Counted from the first letter of the stretch, positions 19,169-28,738 are shown. The stretch: DNA of 64,000 nucleotides from Bradyrhizobium sp. dw_78 (GCF_018449525.1 NZ_JAAVUS010000001.1:992001-1056000); one strand, 5' to 3'. A program made the numbers and translations. The notes: generated by a model from the letters alone, not told the origin.

Positions 19169-20539
19169 CTACTTGTCGAGTGAGGCGAGCAGCCGGTCGA
19201 TCAGGGCTTGCGAGGAGCCCTGATAGGCCATCGGATCGAACAACTTCGCCAGCCTTTTGCGATCGAGATGCGCCGCGACCATTGCGTCTTCGGCCAGCAC
19301 ATCCTGCAAATCTCTGTTCTCGGCGACCGCCTTCTTGCTTGCGGCCTCGACAACGAGATGCGCGCCGCCCTTGCCGATCGTCCCGGCGAGCGCAAAGCTC
19401 ACGGCCTCGGCCATGATGAGCCCATGCGTCGCGTTGAGGTTGGCCCGCATCCGCGCGGCGTCCACTTCCAGGCCTTCCGCGATGTCGACAATGGCCGCGA
19501 GCGCACCTGAGGTGACGAGCAGCAGGCTAGGCAAAGTCGGCCATTCCGCATGCCAGGGTCCGGCGCTGCGCTCGTGATCCTGCACTTGCGCCGCGAAAAT
19601 CGTCGCCGCCAGATTCGGCGTCATGGTGGCGGCGGCGAGCGCGGTGGCGGCCGCGACCGGATTGCGCTTGTGTGGCATGGTCGATGAGCCGCCGCGGCCT
19701 TCGCCGGCCGGTTCGAACGCTTCCGCCACATCGGTCTGCATCATCAGGGAGACGTCGCGGGCGATCTTGCCGCAGGTGCCCGCCACGATGGCGAGCACCG
19801 CGGCCGTGTCGGCGATGCGGTCGCGATGGGTGTGCCAGGGCGCGTCGGGCAGCGGCAGCCCAAGCTCGCGCGCGAGTTCCTCTGCAACCAGCAATCCCTT
19901 GTCGCCGAGCGCGGCCAGCGTGCCCGAAGCGCCGCCGAATTGCAGCGCCGGCGCTTCCGCGCGCAGGCGCAGGAGCCGCAGTTTTGAGCGATGGAGCGCC
20001 GCGGCATATTCCGCAAGCTTCAACCCGAACGGCATCGGCAGCGCGTGCTGCAACCATGTGCGGCCGACCACGGGCGTCGCGCGATGCCGGCGTGCCAGCC
20101 CGGCAAATCCGGCGATGCCGCGACCGATATCGGCAAGCAGCGTATCGATGGCGGCGCGAACCGTCAGCATGGTGGCGGTATCGATCACATCCTGGCTGGT
20201 GGCGCCCCAATGCACATAGCGCGCGGCGCCCGCGCCGGTCTCGGACTTGGTCTCGGACTTGGCGACCGCGGCGGTGAGCGCCTTGACCATCGGGATCGCG
20301 AGATTGCCGGATCTGGTCGCGGCTTCCGCCAGCGCGGCGATGTCGAAGGCCTTCGCCTGACAGGCCCGCTCGATCGGGCCGGCCGCTTCTGCGGGGATAA
20401 CGCCGGTCGTGGCTTCCGCGCGCGCAAGCGCGGCTTCAAAATCCAGCATGTGCTGGAGATAGGCCATATCGTCGCAGATGGCGCGCATGGCGGCGCTCGA
20501 CAGCATCGGCGCGAGCAGGGGCGAAAGGGCGGTGCTCAT
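19169..20539 (-). CDS. pcaB: 3-carboxy-cis,cis-muconate cycloisomerase
   Basis: A 456-residue member of the fumarase/aspartase superfamily that lactonises 3-carboxymuconate to 4-carboxymuconolactone. It has the superfamily signature GGSSTMPHKRNP, a HWGATSQDVIDT block and a GRTWLQHALPM block (instead of GRSHG in PurB), and PcaB-like length. It is the first gene of the pcaBDC set. Protocatechuate 3,4-dioxygenase genes pcaGH are not in the window. Its start is divergent from coxG across 159 bases that must hold promoters for both. Confidence 0.95.
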   Translation of the reverse strand: MSTALSPLLAPMLSSAAMRAICDDMAYLQHMLDFEAALARAEATTGVIPAEAAGPIERACQAKAFDIAALAEAATRSGNLAIPMVKALTAAVAKSETKSETGAGAARYVHWGATSQDVIDTATMLTVRAAIDTLLADIGRGIAGFAGLARRHRATPVVGRTWLQHALPMPFGLKLAEYAAALHRSKLRLLRLRAEAPALQFGGASGTLAALGDKGLLVAEELARELGLPLPDAPWHTHRDRIADTAAVLAIVAGTCGKIARDVSLMMQTDVAEAFEPAGEGRGGSSTMPHKRNPVAAATALAAATMTPNLAATIFAAQVQDHERSAGPWHAEWPTLPSLLLVTSGALAAIVDIAEGLEVDAARMRANLNATHGLIMAEAVSFALAGTIGKGGAHLVVEAASKKAVAENRDLQDVLAEDAMVAAHLDRKRLAKLFDPMAYQGSSQALIDRLLASLDK

Positions 20540-20698
20540 GATGCCCGCGACCTAAGCATTACAGCCGGGTCCCTGCCAAATCCTTTCGTTGGTTGCGCTT
20601 GCGAATATGCATCGCTATCAGGCCGACGGGACCCTTTCCTTCGGGCTTTCCGTGCTTTACTTGAGGGTCTGTACAGGCATTACAAGGAGACGAATCAC

Positions 20699-21145
20699 AT
20701 GGCCATGACGATGACCGGCGAAGTCCAGCTTCCAGCGCCGCGCGAGGCCGTGTGGGCGAAATTAAACGATCCGGAAGTGTTGAAGGCCTGCATTCCCGGC
20801 TGCGAGGAACTGGAAGCGACCGAGGAAAACGGCTTTCGCGCGGTCGCCAAAATGAAGGTCGGACCGGTCTCGGCTCGCTTCAAGGGACGGGTCACGCTGA
20901 GCGATTTCGATCCGCCCAACAGCTACAAGATCACGGGCGAGGGCGAGGGCGGCGTCGCGGGCTTCGCCAAGGGCGGTGCGACGGTGGCGCTGGCCGACAA
21001 GGACGGCGGCACGCTGCTCACCTATAACGTCGAGGCACAGATCGGCGGCAAGCTCGCCCAGCTTGGGCAGCGGTTGGTCAACGGTTCGGCCAAGAAACTG
21101 GCGGACGAATTTTTCAGTAATTTCGCCAAGGCTGTGCAAGGCTGA
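20699..21145 (+). CDS. coxG: CoxG-type SRPBCC protein
   Basis: A 148-residue protein of the carbon monoxide dehydrogenase subunit G family (SRPBCC/START-like fold). It shows the family start [20 protein letters not shown], the CIPGCEEL motif and the glycine-rich [15 protein letters not shown] loop. CoxG of Oligotropha recruits CO dehydrogenase to the cytoplasmic membrane. A short amphipathic C-terminus ([11 protein letters not shown]) remains, without a transmembrane tail. AGGAGA lies eight bases before the ATG. It opens the cluster running to 27634. Confidence 0.9.
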   Translation: MAMTMTGEVQLPAPREAVWAKLNDPEVLKACIPGCEELEATEENGFRAVAKMKVGPVSARFKGRVTLSDFDPPNSYKITGEGEGGVAGFAKGGATVALADKDGGTLLTYNVEAQIGGKLAQLGQRLVNGSAKKLADEFFSNFAKAVQG

Positions 21146-21335
21146 ATGGCTGTGCAAGCCTAAGGAAAAGGCCAAGCCGGAAGGCCGGTCGCCAGAGCTG
21201 CTCCCCCGCAAGTCATATCAGGCTATCCCCCAGGTGAGGTTGCTCATGACCGGGATGGCTCATATTATGGCTGTTGGAATGATTTTAAACGCCTGCTTCT
21301 GCCGATATGCGGCAGTGCAGTTGAAGAGAGTGCCG

Positions 21336-21807
<472 letters not shown>

Positions 21808-21821
<14 letters not shown>

Positions 21822-21858
21822 CTGCTGATCTCGCTTGGTTTTCGATCTCGCTTAGTTG
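21808..21858. repeat. Three tandem 17-bp repeats at the coxS-coxM junction
   Basis: Units CTGATCTGGCTTAGCTG (21808), CTGATCTCGCTTGGTTT (21825) and TCGATCTCGCTTAGTTG (21842) have a period of exactly 17. The first unit contains the coxS stop codon. The whole coxS to coxM spacer is only 68 bases. Confidence 0.9.
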
Positions 21859-21889
21859 AAGTCATCGCGACCGCGATCAGGAATTTCTC

Positions 21890-22696
21890 ATGTACGAATT
21901 CAAATATCATCGTCCGGCGACCGTGCGGCAGGCCACCAACCTCTTGGTCAAGAATGAAGACGCCAAGCTGATCGCTGGCGGGCATACGCTGGTGCCGGTG
22001 ATGAAGCAGCGGCTGGCGAGCCCGCCGCATCTGGTCGATCTCTCCCATATCGAGGGGCTCGACGGCATCGAGGTCAAGGGCCGTTCACTGGTGATCGGCG
22101 CTACCGCCAAGCACGCCGATGTCGCGACGTCGCCGACCGTCGGCGAGGCGATCCCCGCGCTGGCCGACCTCGCCGGAATGATCGGCGATCCCGCCGTGCG
22201 CCATAAAGGCACGATCGGCGGTTCGATCGCCAACAACGATCCGACCGCGGATTATCCCGCCGCTGTGCTCGCGCTTGGCGCCACCATCGTCACCAACAAG
22301 CGCCGCCTCAAGGCGGAAGAGTTCTTCCAGGGGCTGTTCACGACCGCGCTGGAGAGCGACGAGATCATCACCAAGGTGATGTTCCCGCTGCCGAAGAAGG
22401 CCGCCTATGTCAAATTCCGCAACCAGGCGTCGCGCTATGCGCTGGTCGGCGTGTTCGTCGCCAGGCGGCCGTCGGATGTGCGCGTGACCGTCACCGGCGC
22501 CGGCGCCGATGGCGTGTTCCGCGTCACCGCATTCGAAGAGGCGCTGAAGAAGCGCTTTTCGCCCAAGGCGCTGGACGGTTTGACGGTGCCGGCGGAGGGC
22601 CTGAACAGCGACCTGCATGGCAGCGCCGAATATCGCGCACATCTGATCGGCGTGCTGGCGCGCCGCGCCGTCGAAACCGCAAACGCAAAAGAGTAA
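21890..22696 (+). CDS. coxM: CO-dehydrogenase-type medium (FAD) subunit
   Basis: A 268-residue flavoprotein subunit of a molybdenum hydroxylase that passes electrons from the iron-sulfur clusters to an acceptor. The two FAD-binding loops are AGGHTLVPVMK (about residues 29-39) and TIGGSIANNDP (about 103-113). The CO dehydrogenase C-terminal domain follows. Length is normal for CoxM. It begins MYEFKYHRPATVRQA, typical of the family. It is 38 bases from the moxR-like gene downstream. Confidence 0.93.
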   Translation: MYEFKYHRPATVRQATNLLVKNEDAKLIAGGHTLVPVMKQRLASPPHLVDLSHIEGLDGIEVKGRSLVIGATAKHADVATSPTVGEAIPALADLAGMIGDPAVRHKGTIGGSIANNDPTADYPAAVLALGATIVTNKRRLKAEEFFQGLFTTALESDEIITKVMFPLPKKAAYVKFRNQASRYALVGVFVARRPSDVRVTVTGAGADGVFRVTAFEEALKKRFSPKALDGLTVPAEGLNSDLHGSAEYRAHLIGVLARRAVETANAKE

Positions 22697-22733
22697 CGTT
22701 GCTTCGTTTTCCTCGATCGGGACTGGCTTGCCC

Positions 22734-23642
22734 ATGAGCGCATCGGTGTTACCGAAATCCGTCGATGCGATGCTCGAGCTCTTGACCTCGCGCGGCTATC
22801 TCGCGGAGCGGTCGCTCGCGACCGTGACCTACCTGTCGCTGCGCATGGGCCGGCCGTTGTTTCTGGAAGGCGAGGCCGGCGTCGGCAAGACCGAGATCGC
22901 GAAAGTGCTGTCGGCGGCGCTGGGCCGGAGGCTGATCCGGCTGCAATGTTACGAAGGCCTGGATGTCGCCTCCGCGGTCTATGAGTGGAACACCGCCGCC
23001 CAGATGATCGCGATCCGCCTGGCGGAAGCCACCGGCGATACCGACCGCGACCAACTCTCCAGCGACATCTTCGCCGACCGCTATCTGATCAAGCGCCCGC
23101 TGCTGCAGGCGCTGGAGCCGGACGTCACCGGCGCGCCGGTGCTGCTGATCGACGAACTCGACCGCGCCGATGAGGCGTTCGAGGCGTATCTGCTGGAGAT
23201 CCTCTCGGACTTCCAGGTCACGATCCCGGAATTCGGCACGGTGAAGGCGCCGCAGCCGCCGATCGTCATCGTCACGTCTAACCGCACCCGCGAGATTCAT
23301 GACGCGCTGAAGCGCCGCTGCCTCTACCACTGGGTCGATTATCCCTCGGCCGAACGCGAGCTTGCGATCGTCAAATCCCGCGTCCCCGGCATTTCGGCAA
23401 AGCTGTCGCAGCAGGTCGTCAAATTCGTGCAGGCGCTGCGCGATCAGGATTTCTACAAATCGCCCGGCGTCGCCGAGACCATCGACTGGGCGACCGCGCT
23501 CACCGAACTCGATGCCCGCTCGCTGACGCCGCAACTGGTCGGCGACACGCTCGGCGCGATCTTGAAGTATCAGGACGACATCGCGCGGATGCAGGGCGAC
23601 ACCTTGCAGAACGTGCTCAAGGAAGCGACGAGCGAGAATTGA
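22734..23642 (+). CDS. coxD: MoxR-type AAA+ ATPase (CoxD-like)
   Basis: A 302-residue AAA+ ATPase with Walker A GEAGVGKTE (about residues 46-54), Walker B VLLIDELDRAD, sensor-1 IVTSNRT and an arginine-rich KRRCLYHW segment. In Oligotropha CoxD helps build the copper-sulfur-molybdenum active site of CO dehydrogenase, working with the VWA protein CoxE. ATG 22734 (MSASVLPKSV) is chosen over TTG two codons upstream. Confidence 0.92.
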   Translation: MSASVLPKSVDAMLELLTSRGYLAERSLATVTYLSLRMGRPLFLEGEAGVGKTEIAKVLSAALGRRLIRLQCYEGLDVASAVYEWNTAAQMIAIRLAEATGDTDRDQLSSDIFADRYLIKRPLLQALEPDVTGAPVLLIDELDRADEAFEAYLLEILSDFQVTIPEFGTVKAPQPPIVIVTSNRTREIHDALKRRCLYHWVDYPSAERELAIVKSRVPGISAKLSQQVVKFVQALRDQDFYKSPGVAETIDWATALTELDARSLTPQLVGDTLGAILKYQDDIARMQGDTLQNVLKEATSEN

Positions 23643-23649
23643 CCAATTT

Positions 23650-23742
23650 GTCATTCCGGGGGCGCGACGAAGTCGCGAACCCGGAATCTCGCACCGCAAT
23701 CTCTGGATTCCGGGTCCACACTTCGCGCGGACCGGAATGACG
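23650..23742. repeat. Repeat family C, copy 2
   Basis: A palindrome opening GTCATTCCGGGGGCGCG and closing with CCGGAATGACG. It sits inside the cox operon, between coxD and coxE, and will be transcribed as a hairpin. Confidence 0.75.
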
Positions 23743-23751
23743 AGGGCAAGA

Positions 23752-24948
23752 ATGACCACGCCGACCACCATGCCCGTCACCGGTCAAATCGCCGATAACG
23801 TTGTCGGCTTTGCCCGCGCGTTGCGTGCGGCCGGGCTTCCGGTCGGACCCGGCGCCGTGATCGATGCGATGAATGCGCTTCAGGTGATCGAGATCGGCAA
23901 CCGTGCCGACGTCTATGCCACGCTGGAAGCGATCTTCGTCAAGCGTCATGAACATGCGCTGATTTTCGAGCAGGCCTTCGCGCTGTTCTTCCGCGCCGCC
24001 GAGGACTGGAAGCAGATGCTGGATTCGGTGCCGCTGCCGGACGAAGCCCGGAAGAAGCCGCCGCCGGCCTCGCGCCGGGTCCAGGAAGCGATGGCGCAGC
24101 CGCCGGTCAGCGAGGCGCCGCAGGCGCAGGATCAGGAAGTCCGGCTGTCGGTGTCCGACAAGGAAGTGCTGCAAAAGAAAGACTTCGCACAGATGAGCGC
24201 GGCCGAGATCGCGGAAGTGACGCGCGCCATCGCGCAGATGAAGCTGCCGCAGGCCGAGCTTCGCACCCGCCGCTACAAGCCGGACGCGCGAGGCCTGCGG
24301 CTCGACATGCGCCGCACGCTCCGCGGCTCCCTGCGCACCGGCGGCGACGTCATCGATATCCATCGGCTTGGCCTGATCGACAAACCGGCGCCGATCGTGG
24401 CGCTGCTCGATATCTCCGGCTCGATGAGCGAATATACCCGCCTGTTCCTGCATTTCCTGCACGCCATCACCGATGCCCGCAAGCGCGTCTCGGTGTTCCT
24501 GTTCGGCACGCGGCTGACCAATGTGACGCGCAGCCTAAGGGCGCGCGATCCTGATGAGGCGCTGGCAAGCTGCACCTCAAGGGTGGAGGACTGGGCCGGC
24601 GGCACGCGGATCGCCACCTCGCTGCATGCGTTCAACAAATTATGGGGCCGCCGGGTGCTGGGGCAGGGCGCGATCGTGCTCCTGATCTCCGACGGGCTGG
24701 AGCGCGAGGCGGATGACAAGCTCGCCTTCGAGATGGACCGGCTGCACCGGTCCTGCCGCCGCCTGATCTGGCTCAATCCGCTGTTGCGCTATGGCGGCTT
24801 CGAGGCCAAGGCGCAGGGCATCAAAATGATGCTGCCGCACGTTGACGAATTCCGTCCGGTGCATAATTTGAGTTCAATCCAGGGACTGATCGCGGCGCTT
24901 TCTTCCATCCCGCCACATCATCGCAGCCTGATCCGCCCCGCAGCCTGA
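23752..24948 (+). CDS. coxE: VWA-domain protein (CoxE-like)
   Basis: A 398-residue protein with a helical N-terminal half and a C-terminal von Willebrand A domain. The MIDAS motif DISGSMS is at about residue 223, supported by the downstream GGTRIATSL and ISDGLERE metal-site segments. CoxE partners a MoxR ATPase in maturing the CO dehydrogenase active site. ATG 23752 is chosen for family fit; an in-frame ATG at 23737 lies in repeat C2. A repeat separates it from coxD, so the pair is less tightly spaced than usual. Confidence 0.92.
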   Translation: MTTPTTMPVTGQIADNVVGFARALRAAGLPVGPGAVIDAMNALQVIEIGNRADVYATLEAIFVKRHEHALIFEQAFALFFRAAEDWKQMLDSVPLPDEARKKPPPASRRVQEAMAQPPVSEAPQAQDQEVRLSVSDKEVLQKKDFAQMSAAEIAEVTRAIAQMKLPQAELRTRRYKPDARGLRLDMRRTLRGSLRTGGDVIDIHRLGLIDKPAPIVALLDISGSMSEYTRLFLHFLHAITDARKRVSVFLFGTRLTNVTRSLRARDPDEALASCTSRVEDWAGGTRIATSLHAFNKLWGRRVLGQGAIVLLISDGLEREADDKLAFEMDRLHRSCRRLIWLNPLLRYGGFEAKAQGIKMMLPHVDEFRPVHNLSSIQGLIAALSSIPPHHRSLIRPAA

Positions 24949-24966
24949 AACCTGAAAGAGGTGCCC

Positions 24967-25302
24967 ATGCCCGCCACGCTCAATCGCGATGAAGACATCC
25001 TGCAGGCGGCTCAGGACTGGCAAAAGGCCGGTCACGGCGTTGCGCTTGCCACCGTGGTCGAGACCTGGGGCTCGGCGCCGCGGCCGGCGGGCTCGAGCCT
25101 CGTCATCAATGATGACGGCACCTTCCTGGGCTCGGTTTCCGGCGGCTGCGTCGAGGGCGCGGTCGTCACCGAGGCGCTGGACGTGATCGCCAACGGCCAG
25201 CCGAAAATGCTCGAATTCGGCGTCGCCGACGAGACCGCGTGGAATGTCGGCCTGTCCTGCGGCGGCACCATCCGGGTGTTCGTCGAGAAGGTCGGTGGCT
25301 AG
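24967..25302 (+). CDS. XdhC/CoxI family protein, N-terminal-domain type
   Basis: A 111-residue protein containing only the XdhC_CoxI domain, with LATVVETWGSAPRPAGSSLVI and SVSGGCVEGAVVTEA (the conserved Cys of the SGGC motif) and ending LSCGGTIRVFVE. XdhC proteins bind the molybdenum cofactor and promote its sulfuration before insertion into molybdenum hydroxylases. The usual Rossmann C-terminal domain is encoded by the next gene, three bases downstream, so function is split between two polypeptides. AAAGAGGTG precedes ATG 24967. Confidence 0.88.
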   Translation: MPATLNRDEDILQAAQDWQKAGHGVALATVVETWGSAPRPAGSSLVINDDGTFLGSVSGGCVEGAVVTEALDVIANGQPKMLEFGVADETAWNVGLSCGGTIRVFVEKVGG

Positions 25303-25304
25303 CC

Positions 25305-26009
25305 GTGAAAACCGAGACGCTTGCAGAACTCAACGCCGAGCGCGCCGCGCGGCGGCCGGTGATCCTGGTCACCGACACCGCCAATGGCGCGCAGCGGCTG
25401 GTCAAGGCCAGCGACATCGTCGCGGATCCGTTGCGCGCCGAACTGTCAAAGCAGTTGCGCATGGGCAAGAGCGGCATGATCGAAGCCGCCGACGGCAGGA
25501 AACTGTTCCTCAATGTCTACGCACCCACCGCGCGCCTCGTCGTCATCGGCGCGGTCCATATCAGCCAGGCGCTGGCGCCGCTGGCGCGCGCGCTGGATTA
25601 TGATGTCACGGTGGTGGATCCGCGCACCGCGTTCGCCAGCCCCGAGCGGTTTCCGGACGTGCCGCTGATCGCCGAATGGCCCGATGTGGCGCTGCCGACG
25701 CTCAACGTCGATCACTACACGGCGTTCGTCGCGGTGACGCACGATCCCAAGATCGACGATCCGGCGCTGTTGCACGCATTCGAGCGTGACTGCTTCTATA
25801 TCGGCGCGCTGGGCTCGCGAAAGACCCATGCCAAGCGCGCCGAGCGCCTGAGGGCGCAGGGCGCCAAGGATTCCGATATTGCACGTATCCACGCACCGAT
25901 CGGGTTGAACATCGGCGCGGTCTCGCCGTCCGAGATCGCGGTCGCGATCATGGCCGAGATCACGGCGCAGTTGCGGCTGCCGCCGAAAGAAAAAGAAGAA
26001 GCGGCATGA
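25305..26009 (+). CDS. XdhC family protein, Rossmann-domain type
   Basis: A 234-residue partner of the preceding gene. A short N-terminal XdhC-like piece is followed by a Rossmann fold (VVIGAVHISQALAPLA, about residues 85-100) and the family motifs TVVDPRTAF, THDPKIDDPAL, YIGALGSRKTHAKR and RIHAPIGLNIGA. It begins with GTG 25305; the ribosome site is weak, so translation may be coupled to the upstream gene. It overlaps the next gene by four bases (ATGA). Confidence 0.88.
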   Translation: MKTETLAELNAERAARRPVILVTDTANGAQRLVKASDIVADPLRAELSKQLRMGKSGMIEAADGRKLFLNVYAPTARLVVIGAVHISQALAPLARALDYDVTVVDPRTAFASPERFPDVPLIAEWPDVALPTLNVDHYTAFVAVTHDPKIDDPALLHAFERDCFYIGALGSRKTHAKRAERLRAQGAKDSDIARIHAPIGLNIGAVSPSEIAVAIMAEITAQLRLPPKEKEEAA

Positions 26010-27634
26010 AATTCGGTCCCGCCAGTCCGGGAGACGCGATTGGCGGCGTCACCGTTCACACCCTGCGCCAGGGTGCGCTGGTGCTGAAGAAAGGCACCAC
26101 GATCGGCCCCTCTGAAGTCGAGGCGCTCGACAAGGCCGGTGTCAAGGAAATCGTCGTGGTCCGGCTCGAAGAGGGCGATATCTCCGAGGATATTGCCGCC
26201 GGCGGCATCGCGCGCGCCATCGCCGGCGAGGGCGTCGATGTCGAGCGCGCTTTCACCGGAAGGTCCAATCTGTTCGCGGCGCAGGCCGGCGTGCTGGTGG
26301 TCGATCGCAAGGCGGTCGACAACATCAACCGCGTCGATGAAGCGATCACCTTCGCGACGCTGCCGCCGTTCAAGGCGGTGGTGCCCGGCGAGATGATCGC
26401 GACCGTCAAGATCGTGCCGTTCGGTATCGAAGCTAACTTATGCGAACGGGCGGTGGCGGCGGCAAGGACCGGCCCGATGCGGGTCGCGCCCTACAAGATC
26501 AAGCGCGTCGGCATCGTCTCGACCTTGTTGCCGGGGCTGGCGCCGAAAGTGATCGAAAAGACCCTGCGGGTGACCGCTGATCGCCTGGAGCCGGCCGGCG
26601 CCACCATCATCGCCGAGCGCCGCGTGCGGCACGAGGAGGCCGCGCTGACGGCGGCTATCAAGGAATTGCTTGGCCTCGGCTCGGAACTGGTGATCGTCTT
26701 CGGCGCGTCCGCGATCGCCGACCGGCGCGATGTGATTCCGGCGGCGCTTCAACGGGTCGGCGGCACCATCGAGCATTTCGGCATGCCGGTCGATCCCGGC
26801 AATCTCCTGCTGATCGGCAATGCCGGCGGCGTGCCGGTGCTGGGCGCGCCGGGTTGTGCGCGCTCGCCGGTGGAAAACGGTTTCGACTGGGTGCTGATGC
26901 GCCTGTTGGCGGGCATCAAGGTGACGCGCGCGGACCTGACCGGCATGGGCGTCGGCGGCCTGCTGATGGAGATCGTCACCCGGCCGCAGCTGCGGAAGCC
27001 TGCGGGGGCCGAAGGTAATCACGCGATCGCGGCCGTGATCCTCGCCGCCGGGCGTTCCACGCGCATGGGCGGTCCCAATAAATTGCTGGCCGAACTGGGC
27101 GGCAAGCCGTTGGTCCGGATCGTGACCGAACAGGTGCTCGCTTCCAAAGCCTCCGATGTCATCGTGGTGACCGGACACCAGGCGGCCGAGGTCGAGAAGG
27201 CGCTGGCCGGGCTCAAGGTGAAATTCGTGCGCAATCCGGATTTCGTCGCCGGGCTGGCGAGCTCCGTCAAAGCGGGCATCGCGGCCGTGCCGGGCAATGC
27301 CGACGGTGCGGTGGTGTGCCTCGGCGATATGCCGCTGATCGAGGCGCGGCTGATCGACCGGCTGATCGAAGCGTTTGCGCCGGATAGCGGCAACCTGATC
27401 GTGGTGCCGGTCAGCGACAACAGGCGCGGCAATCCGGTGCTGTGGTCGCGCCGGTTCTTCGACGAATTGACGAAGCTGGACGGCGATATCGGCGCGCGCC
27501 ACCTGATCGCCAAACACAGCGAGGCCGTGGCCGAAGTCGCGGTCGAGGGGCACGGCGCATTTCTCGATATCGATACGCCGGAGGCGCTTGCGGCCGCGCG
27601 GCAGGACAGGCGGCAGCCGGAGCGGCTGTCGTAA
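26006..27634 (+). CDS. MoeA-like molybdopterin-binding / MocA-like cytidylyltransferase fusion
   Basis: A 542-residue two-domain protein. Residues 1 to about 335 resemble molybdopterin-binding MoeA/MogA-type domains, with VIVFGASAIADRRDV and PGNLLLIGNAGGVPVLGAPG. Residues about 340-530 form a MobA/MocA nucleotidyltransferase, with LAAGRSTRMGGPNKLL as the nucleotide-binding loop, TGHQ, and CLGDMPLI with the metal-binding Asp. The expected product is molybdopterin cytosine dinucleotide, the cofactor form used by CO-dehydrogenase-type enzymes. It is the last gene of the cluster and overlaps the XdhC gene by four bases. Confidence 0.87.
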   Translation: MKFGPASPGDAIGGVTVHTLRQGALVLKKGTTIGPSEVEALDKAGVKEIVVVRLEEGDISEDIAAGGIARAIAGEGVDVERAFTGRSNLFAAQAGVLVVDRKAVDNINRVDEAITFATLPPFKAVVPGEMIATVKIVPFGIEANLCERAVAAARTGPMRVAPYKIKRVGIVSTLLPGLAPKVIEKTLRVTADRLEPAGATIIAERRVRHEEAALTAAIKELLGLGSELVIVFGASAIADRRDVIPAALQRVGGTIEHFGMPVDPGNLLLIGNAGGVPVLGAPGCARSPVENGFDWVLMRLLAGIKVTRADLTGMGVGGLLMEIVTRPQLRKPAGAEGNHAIAAVILAAGRSTRMGGPNKLLAELGGKPLVRIVTEQVLASKASDVIVVTGHQAAEVEKALAGLKVKFVRNPDFVAGLASSVKAGIAAVPGNADGAVVCLGDMPLIEARLIDRLIEAFAPDSGNLIVVPVSDNRRGNPVLWSRRFFDELTKLDGDIGARHLIAKHSEAVAEVAVEGHGAFLDIDTPEALAAARQDRRQPERLS

Positions 27635-27672
27635 CCCGCAAGGACGGCGACACGCGCGTCCGCTTCGTCCAT

Positions 27673-27700
27673 TTTCAACCTGGCGTTCACCAAGTTGAAA
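27673..27700. terminator. Hairpin after the cox cluster
   Basis: TTTCAACCTGG-CGTTCA-CCAAGTTGAAA is an 11-bp stem with one mismatch, 39 bases after the last cox-cluster gene. It lacks a T-run, so it may be a weak or Rho-assisted end. Confidence 0.4.
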
Positions 27701-27756
27701 GACCCCTGAGCTAGATTTTCGCCCGACGATTGAGATCACGATCCGACCAAGCTGAA

Positions 27757-27825
27757 TCGGATCATGATCTCATCTTTTTGTTTGAGCATGATCTTTCGGA
27801 ATCGGTGCCCACTTTGCGCTAACGC
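27757..27825. repeat. Repeat family B, copy 1
   Basis: Contains GGATCATGATCTCATC, TTTTTGTTTGAGCATGATCT and GGTGCCCACTTTGCGC. Related copies are at 31182-31292 and, inverted, 32501-32592. It lies just upstream of the DUF4189 gene. Confidence 0.75.
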
Positions 27826-27844
27826 GGCCTTCCGGGTCCGAACC

Positions 27845-28255
27845 ATGCCTTTGGGGGGATGGGCCTTGAAGTCTTTGACTGCTTTGCAGCGCCGCGCGGT
27901 GTTCATCTTGGCGCTGACCCTGACGCTGGCGGGAACGCGATTCGTCACGGAAGCCTGGGCAGCCGGCGCGTTCGCCGTCGGCAAATGCGGTGCCTATGGC
28001 GAAGCCTTTGATTTTGCCGCGGAGGCGGGTGCGCGGGCCGCGGCGCTCAAGCAATGCAAGGGCGACTGCACGGCCGTGACCATGAAGCGGGCCTGTGCCG
28101 CATTGTCGATCGACCTGACCAATCCCTGCGGCGCCCACGGCTATGCGGTCGAGCCGCGGATTTCGAGTTCGCTCAATGCGGCGACGCGCAAATGTTACGA
28201 ATTCGGCGGCAAGGAATGCGTGATCCGCGCCTGGGCCTGCGACGCCAAGGGCTAG
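27845..28255 (+). CDS. DUF4189 secreted protein
   Basis: A 136-residue Cys-rich protein with a likely signal peptide: a hydrophobic run AVFILALTLTLAGT and an expected cut near AWA-AGAF. The mature part has the DUF4189 pattern of AAALKQC-GDC and MKRACAALS repeats with about seven to eight Cys that probably form disulfides. ATG 27845 is used; an in-frame TTG at 27866, preceded by GGGGGG, gives a more normal signal-peptide length. Probably periplasmic; function unknown. Confidence 0.75.
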   Translation: MPLGGWALKSLTALQRRAVFILALTLTLAGTRFVTEAWAAGAFAVGKCGAYGEAFDFAAEAGARAAALKQCKGDCTAVTMKRACAALSIDLTNPCGAHGYAVEPRISSSLNAATRKCYEFGGKECVIRAWACDAKG

Positions 28256-28327
28256 TTTTTACGATCGTCATTTCGGGTCTGGTGCCGGCGCACCATCCGG
28301 AAATGACACCGATGAATTGAGCAGATC

Positions 28328-28738
28328 ATGCAATTCGATACCAAGATCGCGGTCGTCATCCGGACCGACCTGGAAGTGTGGCAGAAGCTCAATGTTTCAG
28401 CGTTCCTCGCCAGCGGCATCGCCGCGGCGTTTCCCGAATGCGTCGGCGAGGCTTATGAGGACGGTTCCGGTACCAAATACCTGTCGCTGATCGGCCAGCC
28501 GGTCCTGATCTACGGCGCCGACCGGCCGGCGCTCACCCGTGCGCTGGAACGGGCGCTGGCGCGCAACGTGAAGCCCGCGATCTACACCGAGGACATGTTC
28601 AAGACCACGCATGACGCCGCCAACCGCGAGGCGGTCAAGGCCGTGATCCGCGCCGAACTCAATCTGGTCGGGCTCGCTATGCGTGCCGAGCGCAAGGTGA
28701 TCGACAAGATCGTCGATGGGCTCAAGTTTCACAGCTAA
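28328..28738 (+). CDS. DUF2000 family protein
   Basis: A 136-residue cytosolic protein matching DUF2000: N-terminal KIAVVIRTDLEVWQKLNVSAFL, a central GQPVLIYGAD and the diagnostic IYTEDMFKTTHDAANRE. The family has a PTH2-like fold with no settled function. It is followed after 46 bases by a phzF-like gene in the same orientation, so they may be co-transcribed. Confidence 0.88.
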   Translation: MQFDTKIAVVIRTDLEVWQKLNVSAFLASGIAAAFPECVGEAYEDGSGTKYLSLIGQPVLIYGADRPALTRALERALARNVKPAIYTEDMFKTTHDAANREAVKAVIRAELNLVGLAMRAERKVIDKIVDGLKFHS

